A DNA stretch of 56,270 bases, taken from the NCBI GenBank assembly GCA_025059195.1, contig JANXDU010000004.1:1-56270 (forward strand), read 5' to 3'. Position 1 is the first letter of the stretch. Every line of letters starts with the position of its first letter. This stretch comes from Candidatus Bathyarchaeota archaeon (lineage in GTDB: Archaea; Thermoproteota; Bathyarchaeia; Bathyarchaeales; Bathycorpusculaceae). Below the pieces are notes generated by a model that was not told the DNA's origin, did not search any database, and worked only from the letters and a program-made list of their open reading frames with translations. The position numbers and the translations under genes were made by a program. Positions 6,539 through 13,488 of this stretch are shown here, one piece after another.

Positions 6539-6576
6539 GTCAAGCGGATGTCCTAACCGAGCTAGACTACCGGCCC
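6536..6576 (-). pseudogene. attR: orphan 5' half of the host tRNA-Val(GAC)
   Basis: A 41-bp exact copy of tRNA-Val positions 1 to about 40. It is followed on the minus strand by integrase sequence instead of the tRNA 3' half. This is the original host 5' half, separated from its 3' half by insertion. It cannot form a tRNA. Confidence 0.9.
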
Positions 6577-6599
6577 TCAGCCAAAAATAGTTTACTTAC

Positions 6600-6622
6600 A
6601 TTTCCCATATATAGCTGATTCG
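6600..6622 (-). promoter_or_regulatory. Original tRNA-Val promoter, now in front of intC
   Basis: On the minus strand GAATCAGCTATATATGGG places a TATA box about 30-35 bp upstream of the tRNA 5' end at 6576. This is host DNA. After insertion it points into the orphan tRNA half and then intC, not into a complete tRNA. Confidence 0.55.
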
Positions 6623-6681
6623 CCTTAGAATTTTGGGGTAAAGATTTAAGGTTCAAAATGTTATGTGTAAAGTATGGTGAT

Positions 6682-6766
6682 GCCGGGATGGCGGAGTGGA
6701 CAACGCGCAGGCCTTGAGAGCCTGTGGCCCGTTTGGGCCGCGTGGGTTCGAATCCCACTCCCGGCG
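6682..6766 (+). tRNA. tRNA-Ser(TGA)
   Basis: Acceptor GCCGGGA pairs with TCCCGGC. The anticodon stem CAGGC/GCCTG holds the loop CTTGAGA with anticodon TGA. A long variable arm (GGCCCG-TTT-GGGCC) and the T arm GTGGG-TTCGAAT-CCCAC complete a class II tRNA, with discriminator G at 6766. A TATA-like GATTTAAGG lies about 30 bp upstream. No intron and no encoded CCA. Confidence 0.93.
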
Positions 6767-6823
6767 CTTCGACGCTTTCCCATGTATTTTTGGCTGTTCG
6801 AATTGTTAAAATTGGATACCCCC

Positions 6824-8554
6824 CTAGTCTTTCTGTTGCGTGCTTTTTAGATGTTTTTCGAATTGTTCTGCGTATTTGTATCCGCTGTCCGGAAAGACGA
6901 GGACGTACACGCCTTTTTCTTCAGCAATTTTTTCGAAGGCGTGGACGACAGCGCCGGAGCTTAGCCCTATTAAGAGGCCTTCCCTCCTCGCAATTCTCGT
7001 AGCGGCCTCCGTGGCCTCTGATTGTTTGACGTCTATTATTTCGTCGAAGCGTGTCCAGTGTATCCATTTCATGCCTGTTTCAACTCTTCTAATGCCTGGA
7101 ATTACTTCATTTGGTGCTGGTTGAACTCCAACTATTTTGACGCTGTCTCCGTATTTGGCTTTGAAGTATATGGATATGGCACTCATGTGGCCGGACGTTC
7201 CTATGCCGCCAACTATGCATGTCGGTTTTAGGCCTAGGCTTGTCAGTTGCTGGTCTATTTCCCTTGCTGTGTGTTTTAGGTGAGCTTTGAGGTTAGCGTC
7301 GTTTTCAAACTGGTTTAAGTGGGCAGCTCCGTGGACTTTTGCCTCCGCGTCTACTTGGCTTACTGCTTCAACTGTTAAGCCCACTGGTAGTCTAACAACA
7401 TAGGCTCCGAGAACTTTTAGGTAGATGTCGCTTACTCTTTGTACGGTTATTGGGATGTAAAGCCTTGTTTTTGCTCCAAGAACATTTGCTATCGATGTTA
7501 AGGCTATTCCAGTGTTTGTGGATGTTGCCTCATATAGGAATTGTTGAAGCTTTCCGTTCTCCATGGCTTCCTTAATCATGTACCAAGCTATTCTGTCTTT
7601 GACGCTGTTGCTGAAGGGGTTGTAACATTCAAGCTTCGCCCAAACGCTTCTGCCGCTAGTTGAAAGAGAATTTAACTTAACAAGCGGCGTGGGCCAGCCT
7701 TCATAGAGTAGCTCCAAAGTGCTGTTGTAAACCTTTAAAGCATTTTTGTTATGCTTTCCGGCTTTAAACAGCCTTTTTAATGGAAAATCTATTTTGACTT
7801 GCTCTTTTAGGAGGGTGAAGCTTTTTGGTGGCAGTTTTTCCCCTTTAAGAGCTGCTTTCAAAACTTCTTCTTTTGTTAGGTCCTCCGAGGTTTTTATCTC
7901 TATTTTGTTAATGTCAACTTTGAAGACCGGGGCCTTATCGGCCGAAAGCAAGTCTAACGCTTGGAATGCTTCATAACCGTCCAACAAAACATTTGTTTTC
8001 TCGTCTAAGATTAAGGGCGTGTCAACAGTTTCTGATACAAGGAAATCGGAGTAAACCGGTAAGGCGTCCTTCAAGTCGATGCGCATGGCAGTTTTAACTT
8101 TTTTTAACGGAGCTACTTCAAGTTCGCTTCTAAGAATCTCTAGAGGGGTGTCCACCCTTTTTTCGATGGTTGATATATGCGCTAGAACATTGCTGTTTCT
8201 TATCATGTGCCGTGATGTTTTTGGCGGAAACCGTTTCCCCGTTAGGGCGGCTTCAATTATGTCCCGTTTTGTTAAATGGCAGTTTCCTTCCCATACTTGA
8301 ACCTCTATGTTCGGGGACTCGTAATCCACGTAGATCACGGGTATTCTTTTGCATCCCAAGTTTTTCAGGGCGTTGTAGCGGTGTTCTCCGTCTAGGATGA
8401 CGTTTGTCCTCTTATCGGCGACTATTGCATATTTTAGGATTTTGTCTGAGGCTATTTGTTGGGTTAGTTTTTTTAGGTGTTCCGGGTCTGCTTCTTCGTG
8501 TTGGCGTAGTTTTTCCATTTCTACCAGATATGTGTGGTTGTTTTCTGGAGACAT
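6824..8554 (-). CDS. Fusion: two SerK (ParB/Srx-like) domains plus O-phosphoserine-type cysteine synthase
   Basis: Residues 1-120 are a ParB/Srx-fold domain with DGEHRYNALKNLGC (55-68), the signature shared with the archaeal ADP-dependent serine kinase SerK, preceded by HEE at 19-21. Residues about 130-250 repeat the fold (both copies end in a PPK motif, 110-112 and 242-244), but the second has DGYEAF at 192, losing the His-Arg pair, so it looks inactive. From about 275 a PLP fold type II domain follows: the lysine is K319 in NSVKDR, the substrate loop TSTNTGI is at 344-350, and GGIGTSGH binds the cofactor phosphate. In known archaea SerK makes O-phosphoserine and a sulfhydrylase turns it into cysteine; here both steps sit on one chain. 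The gene is divergent from a cysteine-rich regulator. Confidence 0.85.
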   Translation of the reverse strand: MSPENNHTYLVEMEKLRQHEEADPEHLKKLTQQIASDKILKYAIVADKRTNVILDGEHRYNALKNLGCKRIPVIYVDYESPNIEVQVWEGNCHLTKRDIIEAALTGKRFPPKTSRHMIRNSNVLAHISTIEKRVDTPLEILRSELEVAPLKKVKTAMRIDLKDALPVYSDFLVSETVDTPLILDEKTNVLLDGYEAFQALDLLSADKAPVFKVDINKIEIKTSEDLTKEEVLKAALKGEKLPPKSFTLLKEQVKIDFPLKRLFKAGKHNKNALKVYNSTLELLYEGWPTPLVKLNSLSTSGRSVWAKLECYNPFSNSVKDRIAWYMIKEAMENGKLQQFLYEATSTNTGIALTSIANVLGAKTRLYIPITVQRVSDIYLKVLGAYVVRLPVGLTVEAVSQVDAEAKVHGAAHLNQFENDANLKAHLKHTAREIDQQLTSLGLKPTCIVGGIGTSGHMSAISIYFKAKYGDSVKIVGVQPAPNEVIPGIRRVETGMKWIHWTRFDEIIDVKQSEATEAATRIARREGLLIGLSSGAVVHAFEKIAEEKGVYVLVFPDSGYKYAEQFEKHLKSTQQKD

Positions 8555-8589
8555 TTTAACACCGTTAAATTGAATTTAACACCGTTAAA
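8555..8589. promoter_or_regulatory. Double palindromic operator in front of the cysteine synthase fusion gene
   Basis: Two identical 15-bp palindromes, TTTAACACCGTTAAA, lie at 8555-8569 and 8575-8589, exactly 20 bp apart (about two helix turns). The first touches the start codon of the leftward gene. The adjoining AATATATAAAC (8589-8599) can act as TATA box for both the leftward fusion gene and the rightward regulator at 8630. A dimeric regulator bound here would block one or both promoters. Confidence 0.75.
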
Positions 8590-8629
8590 AATATATAAAC
8601 TTACCGCCAAAAATAACTAGGGAACAAAA

Positions 8630-9025
8630 ATGAAACCACCATGCGTCGTAGTCGTCAAATACCTTCTACCAGCCATAAGAGTGCTCATAACAAAAGAACT
8701 TATAGAAAAACATAACATGCGTAAAATAGACGCTTCTGAAAAAATGGAGCTAACGCCCGCCGCCATAACCCAATACTATAAAGGCGAGAGGGGGGCAACA
8801 TTAACCCGCGAAATAGAAAAGTCGCCAGAAGTCATGAAAATGATTTCGCAGCTGGCTGAAGCCCTGGTCCGAGAAGAATCTACCCCAGAAAGCGTCATAG
8901 AGAGACTATGTGAAATATGCGTAGCCATAAGGTATGAGAGGGTTATATGCAAACTTCACCAAGAGGATCTTCCAGCGCTAGACGTTTGCAAATGTGCCAC
9001 TTGCTATCCTCCGCCCAAAACCTAA
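8630..9025 (+). CDS. HTH regulator with C-terminal cysteine cluster (131 aa)
   Basis: Residues about 18-60 form an XRE-like helix-turn-helix (LIEKHNMRKIDASEKMELTP followed by AAITQYYKGERG). The C-terminal third has cysteines in LCEICVAI, ICKLHQ and VCKCATCYPP, enough to bind an Fe-S cluster or zinc or to sense redox state. It resembles the COG2522 type of predicted archaeal regulators. It is divergent from the cysteine-biosynthesis fusion gene across a double palindrome. A sulfur, cysteine or Fe-S responsive regulator of that gene, and of itself, is a reasonable inference. Confidence 0.75.
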   Translation: MKPPCVVVVKYLLPAIRVLITKELIEKHNMRKIDASEKMELTPAAITQYYKGERGATLTREIEKSPEVMKMISQLAEALVREESTPESVIERLCEICVAIRYERVICKLHQEDLPALDVCKCATCYPPPKT

Positions 9026-9070
9026 GGAAAATAGTCCCTAAAGATTTCGGCGCTTTGTTAGTTTGCTGGA

Positions 9071-9262
9071 CTAGCGTTTTACCATAACCACAGCTTTCAT
9101 TGGCTTGTGTTCAACGTTTACTCTGACAATTTTCACTCTGATTGTTTTTAGAAACTTTTTTGCAGCCTTCTGCGCTTCCTTTCTTGACTGGTATGTGCCA
9201 CTCAATTCCATCCATGGCAAAGATTCATCAATTTTTATCCAAACCGCGTACATCTTAACCAC
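9071..9262 (-). CDS. Small basic protein of unknown function (63 aa)
   Basis: A short frame with a regular sandwich-like pattern: strand (KMYAVWIKIDESLPWMELSG), helix (SRKEAQKAAKKFLKT), strand (IRVKIVRVNVE), strand (MKAVVMVKR). The periodicity and the lack of low-complexity sequence suggest a real protein. The start ATG 9262 could also be the Met three codons later. No family is recognised and the neighbours give no clue. Confidence 0.55.
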   Translation of the reverse strand: MVKMYAVWIKIDESLPWMELSGTYQSRKEAQKAAKKFLKTIRVKIVRVNVEHKPMKAVVMVKR

Positions 9263-9386
9263 AACGCTTCAGCTGCGCATAGAAACTTTGAGTTTTAGTA
9301 ATTAAAACGGTTATGAATTTTGAATATGAATGAAAAATTAATTAAGGTGTTCCATAACCCATTGATGTCTAGGAGCGATAAAAAAG

Positions 9387-9548
9387 GTGGAGTTTGAAGG
9401 CACGCTGAGAAACGCTTTCCTGAAGGAGTGCCTATGGAACATGGAAAAAAGCCTGCAAAGCCAAGAAGGCGAAAACGATGAATCCAGTCAAAGTCATGTA
9501 CAATGGTGGAAACAGCAACTCTCGTATGCATCGACCGCTATATACTAA
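9387..9548 (+). CDS. Possible small protein (53 aa) in the 9263-9638 gap
   Basis: GTG at 9387, preceded by AGGAG at 9371-9375, opens 53 codons: VEFEGTLRNAFLKECLWNME, then a hydrophilic stretch and WWKQQLSYASTAIY. The composition looks protein-like, and the opposite-strand frame here looks worse. It may be a small gene or the remains of one. Otherwise this 376-bp gap holds only the leader of the transporter gene, with GGAGG about 14 bp before its ATG. Confidence 0.35.
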   Translation: MEFEGTLRNAFLKECLWNMEKSLQSQEGENDESSQSHVQWWKQQLSYASTAIY

Positions 9549-9638
9549 AGTGTTTCGCTTGATTCTCCTGCTTTGTAGAATTTTATCAAAACCATGTTAT
9601 TCCCCAGATTTTCAGCGCCGTTACGGAGGATTTAGGCT

Positions 9639-10862
9639 ATGACGTTAGACTCTAAACCGAATTTTACAAAAACCTTAAAGCAGTCGGTTATAGCTTACGC
9701 GTTCAACGTATTTGGAATAGCGGCTGGAACAATCATCGCGTATTATTCTGGGCTTTTTCAGAGGGCTCCATGGGCTGTGGTTATTTATCCCCCCATACTA
9801 AGCGCGCGGGGAGTGATAGGAGGCTTATTCTGTGGAAGGTTAAGCACCGCCTTGCATCTTGGCATCGTCCAACCCCGCTTTTTGGGAAACACTAAAAGTT
9901 TCTATTTGCTTTTTCAAGCGGTAGTCTTTCTAACCTTTGAGGCAAGCCTGTTGATGGGTTTAGTGGCTGTGCTTTTCAGAGCCCTCTCTTACGACGTGTT
10001 TGTTGGCGAATTGTGGGACATGGTAAACGTGCTTGTAGCAACAATGGCGTTGGCTTTGATGGTTATTTCACCGCTTACTTTAACTGTTTCCTTCCTTTCT
10101 TTCAAGCGCGGCTTAGACCCCGACATAATCTTGTATCCAGTGGAATCTACGGTTTCAGACTTTTTAATCACCGCGATCTACATTTCTGTGCTCAACGTCT
10201 ACCTCACACACGGTTCATTTTGGTACTTCCTTTCCGCGGTAAGCTTGACTTTGTTGTTCACAGCATTCTACATTCTTGTCAGAAACATGCGGGAACCGGA
10301 ATTCACCAAAACTTTAAGGGAATCCTTACTAACCCTCATCGTAGTCGCCTTCATAATCAATATCGCCGGGACAGTTTTAGGGAGAGTTGATGAACTTATA
10401 CGCGAAAGGCAAGAAGTCTATGAGGCATACCCTGTCTACGTGGTTTATCCAGCTTTAATAGACACTATAGGGGATGTGGGATCCGTTGTAGGTTCAACAG
10501 CCACCACAAAACTGGCTCTTGGCACTTTAAAGGCTTCATTCTCCTCCATAAAAAACCACTTTACGGAAATTTCAGGGGCTTGGACAGCTTCCATAATGAT
10601 GTATTTTGCTTACTCTATTTTAGCTCTAATAATAGGGGGAATGTTTTCGCCCCTAAATGTTGTGAAGTTTTCCCTTCTCTTGTTAACCGTTAACGTGCTG
10701 GCTGCTGCGCTGATCATTCTAGTCGCTTATTCTGTGGCAATAATAACCTACCAGAAAGGGTTGGACCCGGACAACTTTGAAATCCCCATTGAAAGTTCTC
10801 TGGCTGACGCCTTGACAACCATCTCTTTACTCGTCGCCCTAACTTTTTGGGTTTGGGTTTAG
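9639..10862 (+). CDS. MgtE/SLC41-like divalent cation transporter, two repeats (407 aa)
   Basis: An integral membrane protein of about ten hydrophobic helices made of two homologous halves: roughly residues 10-200 and 215-407. Each half has the motif pattern of the MgtE transmembrane domain: WAVVIYPPILSARGVIGG in the first and VYVVYPALIDTIGDVGSVVG in the second, then F.RGLDPDI / YQKGLDPDNFEIPIESSLAD. It has no cytosolic N and CBS domains, as is usual for archaeal and eukaryotic SLC41-type proteins. It probably moves Mg2+ or a similar ion across the cytoplasmic membrane. Two PhoU/RCK_C genes follow 27 bp downstream and likely regulate it. Confidence 0.85.
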   Translation: MTLDSKPNFTKTLKQSVIAYAFNVFGIAAGTIIAYYSGLFQRAPWAVVIYPPILSARGVIGGLFCGRLSTALHLGIVQPRFLGNTKSFYLLFQAVVFLTFEASLLMGLVAVLFRALSYDVFVGELWDMVNVLVATMALALMVISPLTLTVSFLSFKRGLDPDIILYPVESTVSDFLITAIYISVLNVYLTHGSFWYFLSAVSLTLLFTAFYILVRNMREPEFTKTLRESLLTLIVVAFIINIAGTVLGRVDELIRERQEVYEAYPVYVVYPALIDTIGDVGSVVGSTATTKLALGTLKASFSSIKNHFTEISGAWTASIMMYFAYSILALIIGGMFSPLNVVKFSLLLLTVNVLAAALIILVAYSVAIITYQKGLDPDNFEIPIESSLADALTTISLLVALTFWVWV

Positions 10863-10889
10863 CCATTAGGATAAGGGTTAAAATATTCG

Positions 10890-11528
10890 ATGCTTAATAT
10901 TTTGGTCGGGAGCGCTTCAGACACTATGCCCCCCTTCGAGAAGATAGAATACAAACCCATACCAGCGAGGGAGCTTCTCCGCGAAATGAAAAATCTCTCC
11001 GAGCTTATGATTGACCTAGCCTATTCTGCAGCGCTTTTCAACGATAGGGAACTCGCTGAAGATGTTTTGGAACTGGAAAAATGCATAGATACCTTAGCCT
11101 ATCAGCTGGAAATGGTAACCATGATCGCCGCCCGAGATGCTGAAGACGCTGAAGCATTGGTTGGCGTATCTAAGGTTGCAGCGGCAACAGACAAGATTTC
11201 AGACGCTGCAGCCGACATAGCCGCCATAGTAACCCAAAACATTGGCGTCCACCCGATTGTAAGCGAAATTTTCGAAAGAGTTGAAGAGCGTCTTGTAAAA
11301 GTCAAAGTGCAAGAGAAATCTATTCTCGCCGAGAAAGAAATAGGCGAACTTGAACTCGCTCCAAGGATGGGCGTGGACGTAATCGCCATTTATAGAGAGA
11401 AAGATTGGATAATCAATCCTAAAAGGAAGGAGAAAATCCGCGTTGGCGACGTTTTAATTGCTAGAGGAACCTCTGAGGGGTTAAAGGAGCTTAGGAGACT
11501 TTGCGGGGAAAATTTGGAAAGCTGGTGA
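10890..11528 (+). CDS. PhoU-like plus TrkA-C (RCK_C) regulatory protein A (212 aa)
   Basis: Residues about 15-125 are PhoU-like helices (MKNLSELMIDLAYSAALFND, ELEKCIDTLAYQLEMV). Residues about 130-210 are an RCK_C domain (VKVQEKSILAEKEIGELELA, IYREKDWIINPKRKEKIRVG, GDVLIARGTSEGLKEL). RCK_C domains bind ions or nucleotide ligands in potassium-transport regulators. The protein is soluble, with no membrane segment. It sits between the MgtE-like gene and a paralog, so it is likely a cytosolic ligand-sensing subunit of that transporter. The N-terminus could start at the Met of MPPFEK (10927), as the first 12 residues look atypical. Confidence 0.85.
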   Translation: MLNILVGSASDTMPPFEKIEYKPIPARELLREMKNLSELMIDLAYSAALFNDRELAEDVLELEKCIDTLAYQLEMVTMIAARDAEDAEALVGVSKVAAATDKISDAAADIAAIVTQNIGVHPIVSEIFERVEERLVKVKVQEKSILAEKEIGELELAPRMGVDVIAIYREKDWIINPKRKEKIRVGDVLIARGTSEGLKELRRLCGENLESW

Positions 11529-11535
11529 ATTAGAG

Positions 11536-12114
11536 GTGTCTGGAAAAAGCCATAAAAAGTTTGAAGAAATAGTCAAACGTTTCGTTGAGCTTAAAGACAC
11601 TTCAGAGTTAATGATTGATTTGGCTTACTCGGCGCTTCTTTTAAACAGTAGGGAACTCGCAGAAGAAGTGCAAAAACTAGAGGAATACGTGGATAAACTA
11701 CATACAGAATTTGAGCTCCAAGTTCTAACAAGCGGTTTCAAGAGGGAAGAGGCAAAAGGCTTTCTCGGACTGATAAGGCTTGGAGTTGTCACGGAGAAAA
11801 TCGCCGACGCCGCAGCCCAAATAGCTGAAGTGGTCTTAAGAGGCGTGGAACCCCACCCAGTTTTGAAGTTAGCCATAGAGGAAGCCGAAGAAACCATAAC
11901 CTATGTGCAGGTAACTGAAAAATCGCCCCTTGCAAATAAGACCTTAAAAGAAGTCAAAATCCCGGAGGAAACAGGCATGTGGATCCTCGCCATAAAAAGA
12001 GGAGACAAATGCATAAGACCAAAACCCGACACCAGAATCCATGTGGACGACGTTTTAATTGCTTCTGGCTATGCTGAAGGAGTGGAAGACCTCAAAAGGT
12101 TGGCGGCTCCTTAA
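11536..12114 (+). CDS. PhoU-like plus TrkA-C (RCK_C) regulatory protein B (192 aa)
   Basis: Paralog of the preceding gene with the same architecture: PhoU-like helices (KDTSELMIDLAYSALLLNSR, KLEEYVDKLHTEFELQ), then RCK_C (VQVTEKSPLANKTLKEVKIP, VDDVLIASGYAEGVEDLKRL). The annotated GTG start follows TTAGAG with 7 bp between the genes, so they are surely cotranscribed. Two diverged copies suggest a heterodimer or two sensors acting on the one MgtE-like transporter. Confidence 0.85.
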   Translation: MSGKSHKKFEEIVKRFVELKDTSELMIDLAYSALLLNSRELAEEVQKLEEYVDKLHTEFELQVLTSGFKREEAKGFLGLIRLGVVTEKIADAAAQIAEVVLRGVEPHPVLKLAIEEAEETITYVQVTEKSPLANKTLKEVKIPEETGMWILAIKRGDKCIRPKPDTRIHVDDVLIASGYAEGVEDLKRLAAP

Positions 12115-12241
12115 TCGCCTTTGTTGCCAAGTTTTAAAGTGTTAGTTTAGATAAGGATTCTGGATTCATCAACACTATAAGTCGGAGTCTAAATCTAATG
12201 TTTAGGAGGAAAAAGCTACGAAAAAGCGAACAGAAGACCCT

Positions 12242-12619
12242 TTGAAACCTCAAAACCACACGTGTCCAAACCCCACATGCGGGAAAACCTTTACAAAACC
12301 TTTGAAAGCTGAAAACCTAAGCTATGGAACCCTTGTGATTTATGAGGCTTGCCCATACTGCCTAACCGAAATAGCCGTAGATGAAGCCGTTCCATCGGTT
12401 GAACAGAAGCCGGCAACTGTTGAAAAAGATGTGGCTAAAATGGAACCCGAAACAACACAGGAGGCGAAAACAAGCCTTCAGCAACCTTCCGTGGAAACAT
12501 CGAGTTGCAAACATTACTTTGGATACTTAAGTGAACGATCTTCAAGGGATAATCTTCCAGAAGAATGTATGGTTTGCCCTAACATAGTGCAGTGCATGCT
12601 TAAAGGCGTGACGGGATAG
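12242..12619 (+). CDS. Zinc-binding protein with two cysteine modules (about 125 aa)
   Basis: The N-terminal module has CPNPTCGKTF and CPYCLTE knuckles, a typical zinc ribbon. A proline/glutamate-rich linker (about 45-85) leads to a second module with C-KHYFGYL, ECMVCPNIVQC, similar to cysteine clusters found in small archaeal proteins. The start is uncertain: TTG 12242 has no ribosome site close by, whereas a strong AGGAGG (12204-12209) stands 8 bp before an in-frame ACG at 12218. The true start may be that ACG, adding 8 residues (KKRTEDP...). Function unknown. Confidence 0.7.
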   Translation: MKPQNHTCPNPTCGKTFTKPLKAENLSYGTLVIYEACPYCLTEIAVDEAVPSVEQKPATVEKDVAKMEPETTQEAKTSLQQPSVETSSCKHYFGYLSERSSRDNLPEECMVCPNIVQCMLKGVTG

Positions 12620-12692
12620 GTCGGTTTCCCATGATACGCACATCCCCTTTTAAGTTGTTTATACGCCTTTAAAATTGCAGGAGAACTGATAA

Positions 12693-13067
12693 TTGGCAAC
12701 GACTCTACAGAAAAAGCCTTCAGGGGTTGTTACTCCTGCAACACCCCAATTAAAGAGGCTGAACGCTGAATCTGTTACAGCTATAGCCACAGGTTTTCTC
12801 AAAAGAATTGGACATAAGGGAGGCTTGAAACCGAAAAAGGTGTCCTTAGAAGAGGAAATTTACATAGTTGAGGTGGAAACGAAAAAGTTCACCGCCATAA
12901 TCCGCGTGGATGCTGAAAACCAAGAGATAACCTCTTATGAAATTCAGCCTAAAGGGGAGGAAACCTCCCTTGTTTCGGTTTCTCCAAAAACAGTGATGAT
13001 TATAGTGGTTATCGCTGCGGCCATGCATGTCGTGTTGCATTTCGCCTTCAAATTTTTGGGTTTATAA
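12693..13067 (+). CDS. Tail-anchored protein with PepSY-like soluble part (124 aa)
   Basis: TTG start at 12693 after CAGGAGAAC. Residues about 25-90 have a helix then strands (FLKRIGHKGGLKPKKVSLEE, IYIVEVETKKFTAIIRVDAE), a layout like PepSY domains. A single hydrophobic helix near the C-terminus (VMIIVVIAAAMHVVLHFAFK) anchors it, with the soluble part facing inside if the tail-anchor rule holds. Converges with the next membrane-protein gene. No specific role can be given. Confidence 0.65.
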   Translation: MATTLQKKPSGVVTPATPQLKRLNAESVTAIATGFLKRIGHKGGLKPKKVSLEEEIYIVEVETKKFTAIIRVDAENQEITSYEIQPKGEETSLVSVSPKTVMIIVVIAAAMHVVLHFAFKFLGL

Positions 13068-13069
13068 GG

Positions 13070-13423
13070 CTATTTCTCGCTTTTCGCCTTCCTTTCAGGT
13101 TTTTTCTCTTCTTTCGTCTCTTCGACCTCGGCGGTTTCTGTTGTTTCCTCTTTCTTTTCTTCAAGCTCGCTTGTGATTTCCTCTATAGGTTTCGGTGGCG
13201 GTGTAGTTGCCATTGTCCAGCCAATCCAAGCGCCTATGGCCATGACTGCGACAAACGCTATAAAGACTGGGATAGCCACAACCCAGAACCGGACTGCGCT
13301 GACGTCGCTAACCCCTATGCCAACAAGCCATTGTGGGTAAAAGAGTGTAACGACATAGAGGATGGCGATTACAACGCATATAATGAATATTGCTCCACCT
13401 ATAGCTTGATCTTTACTAACCAT
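13070..13423 (-). CDS. Two-helix membrane protein with charged cytosolic tail (117 aa)
   Basis: Two hydrophobic helices at about 8-30 (IGGAIFIICVVIAILYVVTL) and 45-72 (VVAIPVFIAFVAVMAIGAWI) are followed by a tail of Glu/Lys-rich low complexity (ELEEKKEETTETAEVEETKE). Such small proteins are common in this archaeal group; the tail may bind a partner. It ends 3 bp from the convergent tail-anchored gene. Function unknown. Confidence 0.7.
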   Translation of the reverse strand: MVSKDQAIGGAIFIICVVIAILYVVTLFYPQWLVGIGVSDVSAVRFWVVAIPVFIAFVAVMAIGAWIGWTMATTPPPKPIEEITSELEEKKEETTETAEVEETKEEKKPERKAKSEK

Positions 13424-13488
13424 TTAAACATCACCACACATAAAGCCATTGTTGTAGGCGTCTCCTTTTAAAGTTTACCGTGGCTTCG

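Larger units (their letters stand above)
584..6576. mobile_element. Integrated element, about 5.95 kb, in tRNA-Val(GAC), with a split integrase
   Basis: The element is bounded by a perfect 41-bp direct repeat (584-624 and 6536-6576) made of the tRNA-Val(GAC) 5' half; the circle would be 5,952 bp. The integrase gene is cut at the core: residues 1-101 are encoded at the left end (889 to 587) and the rest at the right end (6538 to 5708), in the same reading frame across the core. Contents are a leftward regulator-integrase block, a rightward block from 1909 to 3931, a convergent membrane gene, and two small genes behind intC. I see no Rep protein, primase, helicase, portal or capsid gene. It may be a small plasmid, a satellite, or a virus with unfamiliar proteins. 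Confidence 0.9.

Noticed and set aside
6567-6758. Open frame on the minus strand through tRNA-Ser (MGFEPTRPKRATGSQG...)
   Set aside because: Its first half is the tRNA read as protein, a well-known artefact; no ribosome site and no support outside the tRNA.
9295-9531. Minus-strand 78-codon frame in the gap before the Mg transporter
   Set aside because: Composition looks random and the plus-strand frame at 9387 with AGGAG is the better candidate.
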